Of a stretch of 64,000 nt of DNA, positions 12,901 through 24,400 are shown one piece after another. The notes under the pieces are model-generated. The model made no database searches. It saw only the letters and a list, made by a program, of their open reading frames with translations, and was not told the DNA's origin. The position numbers were made by a program, and so were the translations under genes. How positions within the stretch are numbered: the stretch's first letter is position 1; the number at the start of each line of letters is the position of its first letter. Origin of the DNA: Aptenodytes patagonicus (taxonomy: Eukaryota > Chordata > Aves > Sphenisciformes > Spheniscidae); assembly GCF_965638725.1 (NCBI RefSeq), contig NC_134949.1:50930151-50994150 (forward strand). The letters are read 5' to 3'.

Positions 12901-15831
12901 ACTTACAGCTGCAGCTGATGTCAATAGCATCTGTGCGCTGAGCCTGTTAAGAGTTATTCAGAGCTAAGTATATGGAAAGCAGAAACTCAGATGTTTTGAT
13001 TTGGACAGCAAGAACGAGTTATTTTTGCCAAGTTACTTTTGATTGGTGTGGCCACCTCTACCCTGTCTTGTGAACGCATCCATGTTGAGACCACATCTGC
13101 CGACTTTCTCACCACAGAAATGCTCCTAGAGGAATCTCACTGATAGACAAAGAGATAACACTCCAAGTGTGTTCTGAAGTTTTAAGCTCTCATTAGGACG
13201 CCCACACACACAGAGTGTAGACTATCTGACCTTAGGACCAACTCTACCTGGCTTGCCCTGCAGCTCTCAACACTGACTTGCATTCTAGCTGGAAACCCAT
13301 AACCTCACACCATGCCCCAGTACTGGTAGCCCATGGCACTTGGTCTGTTCCTACAAGCGCAGCAGATGAGGTGGGGGACACAGCCTGATTTTTAAGGCCA
13401 GGTCATACTGCGAAGCTGCCACAGATGCCGCAGGGCTATTATCAGGACTGCAAAGACATGCCATTTGCTTCTCTTGTTTTGGAAGGGCTGTCAAGCAGCC
13501 ATAAACATGTCATATGAACTCAGAAGCAAAGATCCATTCGAGGGACTAACCTGGGAGCAGACCTCAGAGAGTGTAATAGCTAGATGAGCATGTTTAGGAT
13601 ACACCAAATTCCGGAGGTTATTTGAAACGGGACACAGTAAAGCCCATTTCCAAACAGCTCCATCAATGGAGGATTGGAGGATGAAGAGTGGAACAGAGAA
13701 AGCTTTCTACCTCAATGTAGACAACATGCAAGATTTTGAGGACAAACAGCCAAAAGGTTGGGAGCATTGTAACTTTGTTCTCATCCTAAATCCAAAACAC
13801 AGCACTGTACCAGCTACTAGGAAGGAAATTAACTCTATCCCAGCCAAAACCAGGACAATGAAGCATAAGGTTTCAGCATACAGAGGCTTAGTAGCATGAG
13901 TAGTATGCGCGTTCAGAAGGTGACTGCAGAGGCCGGTGAGGACATCTGGCTATGTGTATTTCTGGAACAACCAGGGAAGTTGGGCTGGAGAAAATGCTTA
14001 GGATAGATGTGGTTATGTTCAAAGTTACCAGAGGTCATTGACCTGAAGTATCATCTCGATCCATAAGGGGGCATAGGTCTCACTTGGAGATTAACCCTGG
14101 GAGGAGTCACCTGGGAAACCCTGCAACTGTTTAAAAGACCATGGCTAAGGCTGATGGCAGCATTACAGTCCAGGTCAGCAAAGGCCAACGAACTGGGGCA
14201 CTGGCTGTGCTCAAAGGAGGCTACCAGGAAAAGATGCACAAGAGACAACCAATTAAGTTTAGCTTCAGATTGGAGGTGTATTTTAGAGTAAAGGTAGTTG
14301 ACAGAAAGCTGAGATTTGAGCATGAATGCTAGGATTTAGAACAGAAAAGGCCATTCATCTAATGTAATTATTTATTTTAGAAAGCACGTGCAAGGTAACT
14401 GGAGCTTAGTCAGTTAAATGACTTGTTTGCATTTGCTTCTGAGGATGAAAATTACAGTTCACGGAATTAATGCTATGGCAAAGGTTTGTCTAGGATTGAG
14501 TTTATAGTTGGAGCTAGGATGATACTTGTTTGGAAAGGTAGTAGCTTATGTAACTTGAGAAGAGGCGGTGATAGGAGCCAGTTAAGTACACATACATAGT
14601 CCAAGCTGAGAGGGGTACCTGTTTTATTACAATTAGGACTAAGAGGCAAGTTAGGCAGTGCAAGTGAATTCTGGGCAAAATAAGGGCAATTATGATTTCA
14701 CCTACATCCAAAAATAGCCCCCCAAGTTAAGCCAGAGAAGTGTTTAAACCTTTAAGAATACTTTTAATTCTGGGTAAAGGAAGTTAGAGATAGTTTTCAG
14801 TTTATAGCACCAGCAAATGGGAAGGAAATAGAATAACTTTTTATATAATTGCGACTAGGCTAATATAAGTATACTGATCACATTAAGGATACATCTCAAC
14901 TAGAATTTTTAAAAAGAAAAACAAACCACACCCACAAACCAAGAAACCTCCAGGTCTCAGGGTCTCAGTCAGAACTAATTGATCAAAAATGGCCTTAAAA
15001 TGAAGTTTCTGCCTAGCTACACCCAAAGCCACCTAAACCAGTCCCAGCACTGCATGTCAGAGAGTAGTTCACACCAGCCCTGATCTCATACTAGACTCTA
15101 ACTTGTTTCTTTTACTAACATTTACCCAACTGTCTCTTCCAAAAATGATCCCACAGAGCAGCTATCAAGGCCCAGGTATTGGTATCCGAGCAATGTACAA
15201 CAGCTGCCTTTCTAGCCCAGCCATCTCTGTCATCCTCTGAATTGCATGTAGGCAAACAGAATAGCAGTATTTGAACGTTTAGACATTCAGAAGTTGGGAC
15301 TAGATTTAGATTTAGGATGAGGCTTCCATGAGCTGAAAAGCAGGAGTATGGTCTGGTCTGGTAGACCCTGTACTAATTTGGGGACTGGTGCTTGCAAAGG
15401 GCCACCAAGATACTTTCATATAAGCAGCTGTGGAAGTAAAATCATAGTAGCACCTTTAAAGAACATTCAGAAGATTTCAATCAGGCAGCAGAAGAGCCTG
15501 TTTATGCACTACACAAAAATGTAAGGAGTGACAGGAGCAGAAGGCATAGCTTTCAGCTCTCCCCACCACAGAGGTGGTTTTCCCCCCTAGAAAGGGTATG
15601 GCTTCACTTGCTGACTGTCTGTCCCCTTCCCACAGAAGCCTGCACTTCTTCCTGGAGAGCCTCACCACCCCAACTTGCCCAACTGCAGGGCACCTAGGTC
15701 TCTCCTGTGGGGTTGGAAAGGACAGCTTTGAACACTGTAAAATCTCCAGACATTTGCATGTTTCACCAGGCAACAAGCTCTGTTCCACTTCATCTGATAC
15801 TAATATCACCTTGAGAGCAGCATAAGGAGTC

Positions 15832-15855
15832 AAAAAAAAAAAAAAAAAAAAAAAA
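15832..15855 (+). repeat. Poly-A tract, 24 bases
   Basis: An uninterrupted run of 24 A following GGAGTC. No retroposed gene body was recognised upstream of it. Confidence 0.9.
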
Positions 15856-17114
15856 GTCTTACATTCCTAAAACCCCTACTTAAAGCAAATACACTTGTAC
15901 TATCAACTATCAGACAGGGTGATCACTTTTTTTTTTTAACTTATCTCTTTTTCTTAGAAGCCAAACTCGATGAATACTGAAATAAAAATTGTCACAGTCT
16001 TGCAAATAAAGTCTTCGAGTTTGTTTTTTTCTGTCATTCTCTTGAAAGAATCCTCCCTCAATCCACAGTCACATACAATGCTATGCAAAATCAAAGGCAC
16101 TTACTCATACCAGTTTTGGGGTATCATGTTTTGGTTTGTGGATGAGTTTTGGAAAAAAAAAAAAACCTTTACAGAAAATGAAAACGTCATGTGCAAAGGT
16201 TGTCTGCATTTTGAAGTGTTCGCTCAGCTCTCTGAAAATGTCTGTTAATTACACAATAGATTTCAACATTTGTGGAGGTTAATGCTTCCTCGCAAGTTAT
16301 CTACCAAATAAACCATCTTTCCCAAGTTTCACTTTCAATTCACCCAACCAAAGAATGCCTAAACCAATTCTGATGGTTTCCAATCAGTTCTGCAACAGAA
16401 CAAAATAGTGAATTATCGATGTTTGGATGAATTTTTAAATACTCTGATACTGTGTTCAGAATTACTCAGGTAGTTAGCACACTTGTTAAAATTAATAACT
16501 GATTGTAAATAACGTAACCAAGGGATATATAACTACTATTCTTCCATGACGGATGAACAATGCATAGTTAGATCCAGCCAAATGAATCAAGACAAGGGGG
16601 GGGGGGGAAGGATTCTTGGAGGGATCGAGACATTTCATCTGCTCTTGCAGCTTATTATATACTTGACCGAGATCTCTCTTGCCCAACTTTATCAACGTGA
16701 AAAGTACAACAAAAGAATTATAAAAGGAAATGAAGCTTAATAAAACATATGGATCATGTTACCTTTTGTAAACGGGCATTGATCCTGAAGCCACTTCCGT
16801 CTGACCTGATAAACAAATCCCCTAGAAACAAATCTACAAGAAGAAAAACTAGTTCCCTATACCAGCATTCAGTAAGGAGGCTTTAAAAGAGAAAACGCTA
16901 CTGCTAAGCCTAGTATCAGTTAATCAAGCACTTGTTGAAAATTTTACTTAATTGCGTATGAAAAGGATGTGACATACTGGAAGTTGGTAAATCTTCATCT
17001 GGCTACCTTGGTAAGTTTAATCATATACACTAATTTTTCTGCATGTGTGGCATATTTCTGCACTTTTTTTAACAATGTATTTTCTTTACAAATATTTTGC
17101 TGCTGAGAGATTCT

Positions 17115-17157
17115 ACTCATAAAAGTAACTCATAAGTACTCATAAAGAAACTCATAA
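17115..17157 (+). repeat. Four spaced ACTCATAA repeats
   Basis: The octamer ACTCATAA occurs at 17115, 17128, 17138 and 17150 with 2-5 nt between copies, forming a short irregular tandem array. Confidence 0.85.
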
Positions 17158-18665
17158 GTTTCAACTTATTTAACAAAAAAAAAGGTTGGTAAACTGAAAA
17201 GCAAAAAAACAAAATCATATTTTTAATATAAGACTTCCATGAAAAGATGTCTTTAATCTTTTCTATTTCTGCAACAGAACTCTATTCACATAAATTTCTG
17301 GAAGCTCCATGCCAAGTTGCAAAATTCTGCATGGAGAAGAGGTGATTATTAAAAAAGAAAGAAAAAAAAGCAAAGAGAATGCCTGGCCAAACAATCATCA
17401 GTCTTTTTATTTCATTATGTAGCTTAGATGTGATTGCACTTCATAAAATAAAAGTCTTGAAAGATTAAAAAGCAATAACAGCAATGGTATGCAGTCATAT
17501 CTTTGCTCAGAAGTCAAAAATAGTAATAATTTGTCATTATTGTCATTTATGATGTATCTTGAATGTGATTTTTAGTGCCTGTCCATTTTAATAAGCATAG
17601 GTGTTGATTAGCCTTTATCTATTAAAAAGGAATTAATATTCACTACAGTTGTGAAAGAAGCCATTTCCATCATAAAGATGTGCGTTTTCTTCCTGTAAAC
17701 ATCTGAATGATTGTCTTATAATAACTGAATTATTTGTAAAAAGCAATACTTTGAACTAGTAAACTTGATGAAATAATTTGTTTCTAATCACTTTATAAAT
17801 CAATCTGATGAGACTATATAATTAGAAAAAAATCATATTCAATGTGCGATATTCAATAGCTCAAGAAAAAAGTCAACATGTGTTTGAATAAACTCATTCT
17901 AATAAATAAAAGTGCCCAAAGAAGCCAGCAATCATGAACAGTTTTAAGATTCCTCTTAGCAAATGAAGAAGCTGAATTAAAGAAGGGGTTGAAGAGGTTG
18001 AATTAATAATCTCCAGTTGTAACTTGAAATGTCAGTCCAGTTTTAGAGAGACTAGTCATCCAAATACCTTCAAATAGAGCTTCATGAATCACGGAACATA
18101 AGATTATTTACTGATCAATCAACAGATAAGTTACTTTGATAAATTTTTGTCTTCATTATTTGATTACAACATATACATAATGTTTACTACAAAATACTTT
18201 CCTGCTGAAAAGAAAAGCAAGACTGATTAGACTCACCTTACATAAATGTTAAATTGTATTTGCTTAAGCATTCAGCAAGTAATTAGTATTTGTACATAAA
18301 TGATTTATGCAACAAGTAGGAGTCCTGAGAGTTAGTGACTTCATTTTTATCCCATGTACAGCGGTATCACAATCTCACTTATTGATGGGGGAGTGGCAAC
18401 AGGAAATCAGGCGGCTGCAGTACCAGATGAGCAGAGTTCCTAATCACATAGTTAGTCTTTACCATCTGATTAGTTCTGCTGACTGATGCTGACACTGCTT
18501 GCACAGTCAAAGTTAGCGGCTGTTTTAACAACAAGCTGTTCAACAGCTTGCTGAAATAGGGTCCTGAAGCTGTCGAAACCTGCATTTAAGCAGGATTCAA
18601 AACACAGGCAATTGTTTCTGTACTAGTACATATATCTACATTATTTTGTTTAGATTTTTTTTTCC

Positions 18666-18689
18666 ATTTGCATATCCTCCCATATAAAA
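18666..18689 (+). promoter_or_regulatory. Octamer plus TATA-like candidate core promoter
   Basis: An exact octamer ATTTGCAT (18666-18673) sits 9 nt before TATAAAA (18683-18689), followed by a second octamer-like ATGCATAT at 18690-18697. A TATA box here would place transcription start near 18714, about 60 nt before the PLEKHG7 ATG. The alternative is that the exon is spliced in at 18737 (acceptor ending TCCTAG), with the real promoter further upstream. The sequence alone cannot choose between them. Confidence 0.35.
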
Positions 18690-18725
18690 ATGCATATGGC
18701 AAGTTTCTAAGAACCTTTTCTGATC

Positions 18726-18794
18726 ATGTGTCCTAGGTACACAAAGCTATAAATTTTCATGCTGCCAATAAAGAATGCAACAACCAAGCTGTGA
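18726..18794 (+). promoter_or_regulatory. Two short upstream ORFs before the PLEKHG7 start
   Basis: One uORF begins at ATG 18726 and stops at TAA 18750-18752 (8 codons). It would be present only if transcription starts upstream of 18726 without use of the 18737 acceptor. A second begins at ATG 18759 and stops at TGA 18792-18794 (11 codons). It overlaps the main ATG at 18775 in another frame and is present in either transcript model. Both could lower translation of the main frame; this is inference from position only. Confidence 0.45.
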
Positions 18795-19479
18795 TTATTC
18801 TCCAGACCTGGTGAAAGAAACCTGCATCAGCGTGGAACTTCTAAACAGGGAAGCCAAGCTTCATAAAGAAAATGTTGCTTTGTCTGGAAGCAGCAGTCCA
18901 GAAGATGTTTTCAGTCCCTGTGAAACGCAGGCAGTATCAGTTTGTATGGACACCACCATGCCTCCAGGTGACTACATTCGAAGACGAGGTTATACAGAGC
19001 CTTCACTCCTGAAGCTTCCCACAGAGGAGTGCATTGGGAGTCATCATGCACCTTTCCAGTTTGACCGGCATGCTTTGGCCAGAATTTCCACTTCTCCAAC
19101 TTTAAGGCGTCTAAGGATGGCCTCTGCCTCACAAGCACTGTCATTTCAGGACTGCTCTGACACAGCTCAGTCGGGGAATCAAAAGGAATACGCTGGCTCT
19201 CTCCACCACATTTGTAAGAGTCCACCTCGGTGCACTACAGCTTCCTCATTGTCGTTGCCTTCTTGTGTCCATGCAAAATTACTGTCTTCCAAAGCCAAGT
19301 CTGAGACAACTAAAGCAGATCCAGAGTCTGCCAGCACCAGATCAAAGCTGCCAAGCCAAAAAGACACTCTCAGCAATGGCAGTCCCAATGAGACACTCCA
19401 AAACTCTTGGAGAGCCAACTTTGCTACGCTGCCGAGGAGACTCCTCCACCCCAGCCCTACACCACAGGAGGGTGTCCAG
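18775..19479 (+). CDS. PLEKHG7: PLEKHG7 coding exon 1: N-terminal region, residues 1-235
   Basis: This 705-nt open exon starts at ATG 18775 (A at -3) with an in-frame TAA just upstream at 18769-18771, so the start is well defined. It ends CAG|GTAAAA at 19479/19480 in phase 0. The encoded 235 residues are rich in Ser, Thr and Pro and have no recognisable domain or membrane segment. They include RRRGYTEP near 69-76 and RISTSPTLRRLR at 103-114, which look like basic phosphorylation-prone motifs. Human PLEKHG7 has, as I recall, an N-terminal part once annotated separately as C12orf74, and this exon likely corresponds to it. Inference: this part is regulatory or a partner-binding tail rather than catalytic. 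The exon boundary upstream (18737) is likely but less certain. Confidence 0.82.
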
Positions 19480-20642
19480 GTAAAAGGAATAGGATGATGT
19501 GACCTCCTTTTCAGTCTTGCATATTCAGTGTTGGTCCATCATGGCCCAGTGCACAAACAAAACCACAGTTCTTAACCTGAATTGCAACCTGGCCCTAGTT
19601 CCTTTGATACAACAGACCAACTTCTATTCTCATCAGGAAGGGAGATTTTTTTTTTCCTTCCAAATCAGCAAGAGACAATGGTTCCAGCCTTGTCTCTTGG
19701 TGACCAGGTTGGCCTAGTCCACTCCTGCACATGGCCACTCTTTCCCACCTCTGTCCATTCACCCTGGTGGGCCAGTATAACTGTTTGTGGGGCTATGAAA
19801 GAACAAGACTAAGTAATTTATCCAGTTCTGATTTGGGTTTTAGAAGATTATTTTACTTCCAGGGTCCTTCAGCCAGGTTCTTCCTAAGCCAGGGTAGTTC
19901 TCTATTCTGTTTTACTGAATAGCGTTATTAACCCCAACAAAACCAAGAATGAAGTCATTCAAGATGGTTGAGCCAAATTTAAGGTTTGCTACTACCAAAG
20001 GAAGAGGTCCCATTCCCTTTCTTTACTTCCACTTACCTAGCTCTGCCACTCACTAGCCCCCTCCATTTTTATGTTCAGCTCCATAAATGAGCAGGCAATT
20101 GTGCAATCTTTTCTGAAAAAAGGAAACACTGGTCCAGTGAGTGCCAGCATCAGTAAAGAGAAATAAGCAAGGGACGAGCTAGCCCTCGTCTTTCCCTGGC
20201 GGCAGACTACCGTCCAGCTGTCCCCCATAACTTCACCCCAAAGAGAAAAGGAGAGGCCCTGCAAAAGCCAGGTTTGCTACTAGATCTACTCTCAAAGACC
20301 TTGCATCACTTGCACAAGCAGTTAAATTCAGACACGTGCTTGACTCCGTCCTTACACAAAGCACCTACACGCACATTTCACTGAATGTGGATGGTGTCAA
20401 ATAGGTGTATAGCTCTTTACTAACCAGTTAGTTTCATGCCACAGACCAAAAGCTATTTTTGTCCCCCTTCAAATATAGGATATCAGATGAGTTCTCCTCC
20501 TTCCTCCACAACAGTGAAAATAATTAGCCAATGTCTAAGTCTATGTAGTACATTTCTCTTAGCAAATGAGTACTTTTTTCACAAAATCAGATTGCTTGCT
20601 TGCTTTCTGACCAAGTAACAAGAATATCTCACTTTCTTTCAG
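19480..20642 (+). other. PLEKHG7 intron 1
   Basis: This 1.16-kb stretch runs from GTAAAA to TTTCTTTCAG. I see no coding exon, known repeat or RNA gene in it. The open frames inside are short and lack splice support. Confidence 0.75.
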
Positions 20643-20662
20643 AGTGGATTGCCTATGCAAAG
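20643..20662 (+). CDS. PLEKHG7: PLEKHG7 coding exon 2: 20-nt microexon
   Basis: A 20-nt exon is flanked by a strong acceptor (TTTCTTTCAG) and a good donor (AAAG|GTATGC). It enters in phase 0, encodes SGLPMQ, and leaves two bases (AG) that complete an Arg codon with the first base of the next exon. It is needed for phase: without it, the next exon at 21308, which starts with one spare base, could not be joined to exon 1 in frame. That agreement is the main support. No homologous protein was available to check it. Confidence 0.7.
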
Positions 20663-21307
20663 GTATGCAAGTATTTGTTTTATCTTATTCTAAGCTTCAC
20701 TTCTGTAAATTTTTAATGAATCCGCTTCACTCTAAGACAAAACTGAACAGCGAGGCATATATGTGTAACTCAACTTTAATTTGTAGATTTGCTTTGTGAA
20801 ATGCCTGTCATCAGCTTGTTAAACTAAACTTTTTAATGAGATTTTCTTTCAAAGATAGCCCTCTCCCTGACACATTTAGCTATGTTTCACACAATATTTC
20901 AGCTGGACCATCAGAGAGCTCTGCACTAGGAACTAACTGCCAAAAGGTCTGGCTGTTTGGATTAGCAGTGTCAAATTTCAGCTTGAAGAATGTGAAACAT
21001 CTCATAATCTTGAGCGACATTCTTCAAAACTTTGTGGGAGGGAAAAGGGAGCAAAGAAGCTAGCAGAACAGCTCGATATTGTTCTCATACACAAGCAAAG
21101 CAGATCTAGGACTGCTACTGGCTGGGGGGGTTGTTAATCCTACAAACTAAGAAGAATACTTGAATTTTATAAGTTAGTGCAGGCAAGATAAGGTGTTGTG
21201 TACCGTAGATCTGTACAGCAAATTGCATCAAGCTCTTACAAGCAATTACCAGAAAGTAAAAGCTTGATTAGAAATGAGTTTGATTCAGCCACGTTTGTTT
21301 CCTTAAG
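20663..21307 (+). other. PLEKHG7 intron 2
   Basis: A 645-nt intron from GTATGC to an acceptor ending TTTCCTTAAG. Nothing else is recognisable in it. Confidence 0.65.
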
Positions 21308-21467
21308 ATGTTCAAAAGTTTACAGAAGGGAAACTAAGTTTATTTTCTCCCCAAAAAACAAGGAAGTAGGAGCTAGTACCTCCCTTAATAACCATACCTC
21401 TCTCACTGATGGTGCAGTGCTCACTTTACTGCATGATCCCCTTGAAGATTTCAGGTGGGGCATGCAG
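21308..21467 (+). CDS. PLEKHG7: PLEKHG7 coding exon 3: linker before the DH domain
   Basis: This 160-nt exon follows the acceptor TTTGTTTCCTTAAG and ends GGCATGCAG|GTGAGT, a near-consensus donor. It is entered in phase 2 and left in phase 0. With the microexon it encodes residues 236-295. Its last part, LLHDPLEDFRWGMQ, has the acidic-aromatic look of conserved linker sequence preceding the DH domain in this family. The frame stays open upstream of the acceptor for about 110 nt (from ATG 21198), so a longer exon is conceivable, but only the 21308 acceptor fits the reading frame of the microexon. Confidence 0.75.
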
Positions 21468-24400
21468 GTGAGTGAGGTATATTAACAGCATTAGCACTGG
21501 TGAGCAAGGCTTGGGGAAGACAGAAATAGCCTCACAACAAACAGCAATACGCTGCTTTTGTGACTCTACCGTAATGTGTTTCACTTCTTAAGGCAGTAGA
21601 CATCATTAATTGAGCTGTATCTCCTCTTCTTCCCAATGTTTACTCATTTTTCAGGTAAAAGCTCTGTTATAACCAGCAGTTTGCAAACAGGTCTGTGTTT
21701 GGGACTGGGTGTGCTGGAGCAGGCTGATACAGTTTATGAGTCATTACACAATGCAGTTCCCTAGACAAGGCTTAACAGATGTGTGTGTGCCTACATGTTC
21801 ACTGTAGAAAAGGCTTCCTAGATTTTCTGAACTGTTGCAGTTTCCAGCCCACTCTTTAGCATTTTGAATTTACAGTAGAAGAAGGGAGAGGGAGATGGAG
21901 AGAGGAGAGAAGAGAGACATCTTTGTATCTTGGTATGAAAACAGGTGATCTGCACCTATTATGGGAAGAGTCTGCACTGATCCAACTCAAAACTATAATA
22001 CGTAAGCATATCTCACTGACGGGGCAAAGATCTGTGTGATCTGTAGCAAACTTCAGGGGAGAATTTGAAGAATACTGAATGTAAATGGCTAAATGGGAGA
22101 ACATTAAACATTTAATGTACACACCCTCTCTTGGTGCTACTTGCCTGGCAGCTTCGGAGGGAAGCCACTATATACCAGCTAAGATATAGGCTCTGGACTT
22201 CTATCCAGACACATTTTAAAATCAAGAAATCACACAGGGAACAACGCAAGCTTTGTTCCACAGACACCATCAGGAAAGACTGAGAAAAGGATGTTCGGAT
22301 GATGTATTATGATTTTATTTCTTGTCCTGACCGATATTAGAATGTGCAGAAATGTAAAACAAAAATCACCAGTTTCTGCTTTAAAGTTTTTTGTCAGGTT
22401 GAATTTGGTCCAAGGGCTGGACAAGGGCTGTATTCAGCTCCTCCTTTATCCAAATCATTAGTCTAACTCCTTAACAGCTAATGCCTTCTTATCACAGCCA
22501 GAGAAAACTGCTGAAATGTCAGATTATTCTCTCCATCTAGAAGCGCATTGGGACAGTTGGCAACCCTCCTCCAAGACTGATTTATATATCATCCAGGGTA
22601 AAAACGTACCTCCATCCTTCAGTTTTAATGAACATCTCTTCTACCTGCTCCCAGGCTGTACTTTCAAAAGCATTTCTTAAAGCAGCAATGCTCATTTTAA
22701 ACAGCCTTCCTCAGCACAGCCTTCAGTCAGGAATACCAGTACATATCTGTTGGCATGGCAACGTGCTGAACTGATGCTGATTAAAAATAATCAGCCAAAA
22801 TAAATAAACAAAAAGGGGGCAGCAGAGAGAGCAGTGTGTGGTGGAGACAGGGCAAGATGCACTGCCATGGAAGGAAATGTTGATAAAACAAAACCTTTCA
22901 TTTACTCTGAGCTCATTTTCTGCTTGCCCTGTTCAGCATATCAGAGACTGGGTGCAAAACTGGATTGCACTATTTCCTAAAGACAACCAGCTAATGAGAA
23001 GTCTTCTCAGTAACTGCTAAGGCAGCTCATTTTCAATGAGTTGAGGGAGCTGGGCTCATCTATCTTGAAGTGCTCCTCTTCCTCTTTTAATGTCTCATAT
23101 GCCTGTAAAGTGTCATCCTAACTCTTTGAATCAGGGAGTCCAAATACCCTCCCTGAGTGGCTTGGGTAACAGTGTCATCACCTGGCAGCTATCTCAGTAC
23201 TGTGACCATCCTATAATGTTCAACCCTTGTAACCTCTTCAGTTGCTTTTATTCTCATCTAGTAGGCATTCCTTTAAATAACATATCTATTATTTAAGTAA
23301 GGTGATTTATATATACATGTTTATTCCCTGGGACATCTAAAGGTCTACTTAGGCTATGATTATGAACATATCAAGATACAGACATCTGAAAAGCAATCGG
23401 CTGAAACTCTCCATGCCCTAGAAACAACTGTTTACCCAGGGTATTTGTTTTTCGAGACCATGAGCTGCTTCGGTGTTTTAATAATTTTCCATAACTTTTT
23501 AATGCAAACCTGTGACATTCTCTTGTTTCATGAAACAAGTAGATTTAAAGGAGGAGCTATTGCAGGTGATATCTCCTCAGGTGCTTGAGTTGATCCCTAA
23601 AGTACAAACGTTTCTTTCACTCAAGCACTTCAGGCCCCTGCCTCTAATAAGAAAAACAAAAAACTAAAGAAAAAGGCAAAGCTACAGGGTCTGCAGGCAT
23701 GAAAAGATGGTAATATATTGCATACAGACTGAAAAATTGATAAATTGCATCATACGGCACTTCAGTAGTTTCATGTCTCCAGTAAAACCAACAAGAGCAT
23801 CTAATGTATCTAATATGTCTACAGGCATCAGGCCAGATGATCACAGATACTTGTACCGTCATCTGTGAAGCATGAGTACATAATTTAGGCATGTAAGTCA
23901 TTAATCAGACCATGCATGTCAGATTGCAAAGATATATTGTAGATACACATCCAAGTGACCTTGGCATGCTCCCAGACTTCACAGGCTTGCATACCTATGT
24001 GAAGAGCTTGTTTAGACATATGTGTCTCTGAAGTTCAAGGCCTTTTTGATCTAGGGAAATAACACCGTTTAACTCAGTTACAATGAAACTGTGCTTCCCA
24101 TTGATAATCTTCATAAGCGACTAGCCTCCAACTTCAAAATATATTCTGCAATTGAAGTAGCCTAGATACTTTAAAAATCAATAATACATTGGCAAAATTT
24201 TATTGTGAATCCAACCCGAAATAAATCTCCTGAATTTCCCAGTACAAGATTGACAACTTTTAGAATTATCTTTGTATTGTATTGCAGCAACTGGCTTGTA
24301 TAATAATCCAGCTGCCCAAGAGATTGCATGGTGGAATCACTAGAGGTTTCAGAAGCATCTTAATACAATTGTTGCCAACACATAAAATTTGCACTGGGTA

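Larger units (their letters stand above)
9983..18660. other. Intergenic DNA upstream of PLEKHG7
   Basis: No supported coding gene. Simple repeats include a 24-base A run (15832-15855), a 12-base G run (16596-16607) and four ACTCATAA copies (17115-17157). The part from about 16.9 to 18.3 kb is strongly AT-rich. A near-perfect inverted repeat lies at 18532-18550. Non-coding first exons of PLEKHG7 may lie here but cannot be placed. Confidence 0.55.

Noticed and set aside
13666-13899. 77-codon plus open frame MEDWRMKSGTEKAF...
   Set aside because: No domain, no promoter, no splice continuity, and no recognised relation to PLEKHG7 or a repeat family.
18911-19418. Minus-strand open frames over PLEKHG7 exon 1
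   Set aside because: They are antisense shadows of a well-supported coding exon.
21198-21307. Extension of exon 3 upstream to ATG 21198
   Set aside because: The frame is open, but the strong acceptor at 21306-21307 fits the microexon phase, and the extension has no homology I recognise. It could serve as an alternative first exon.
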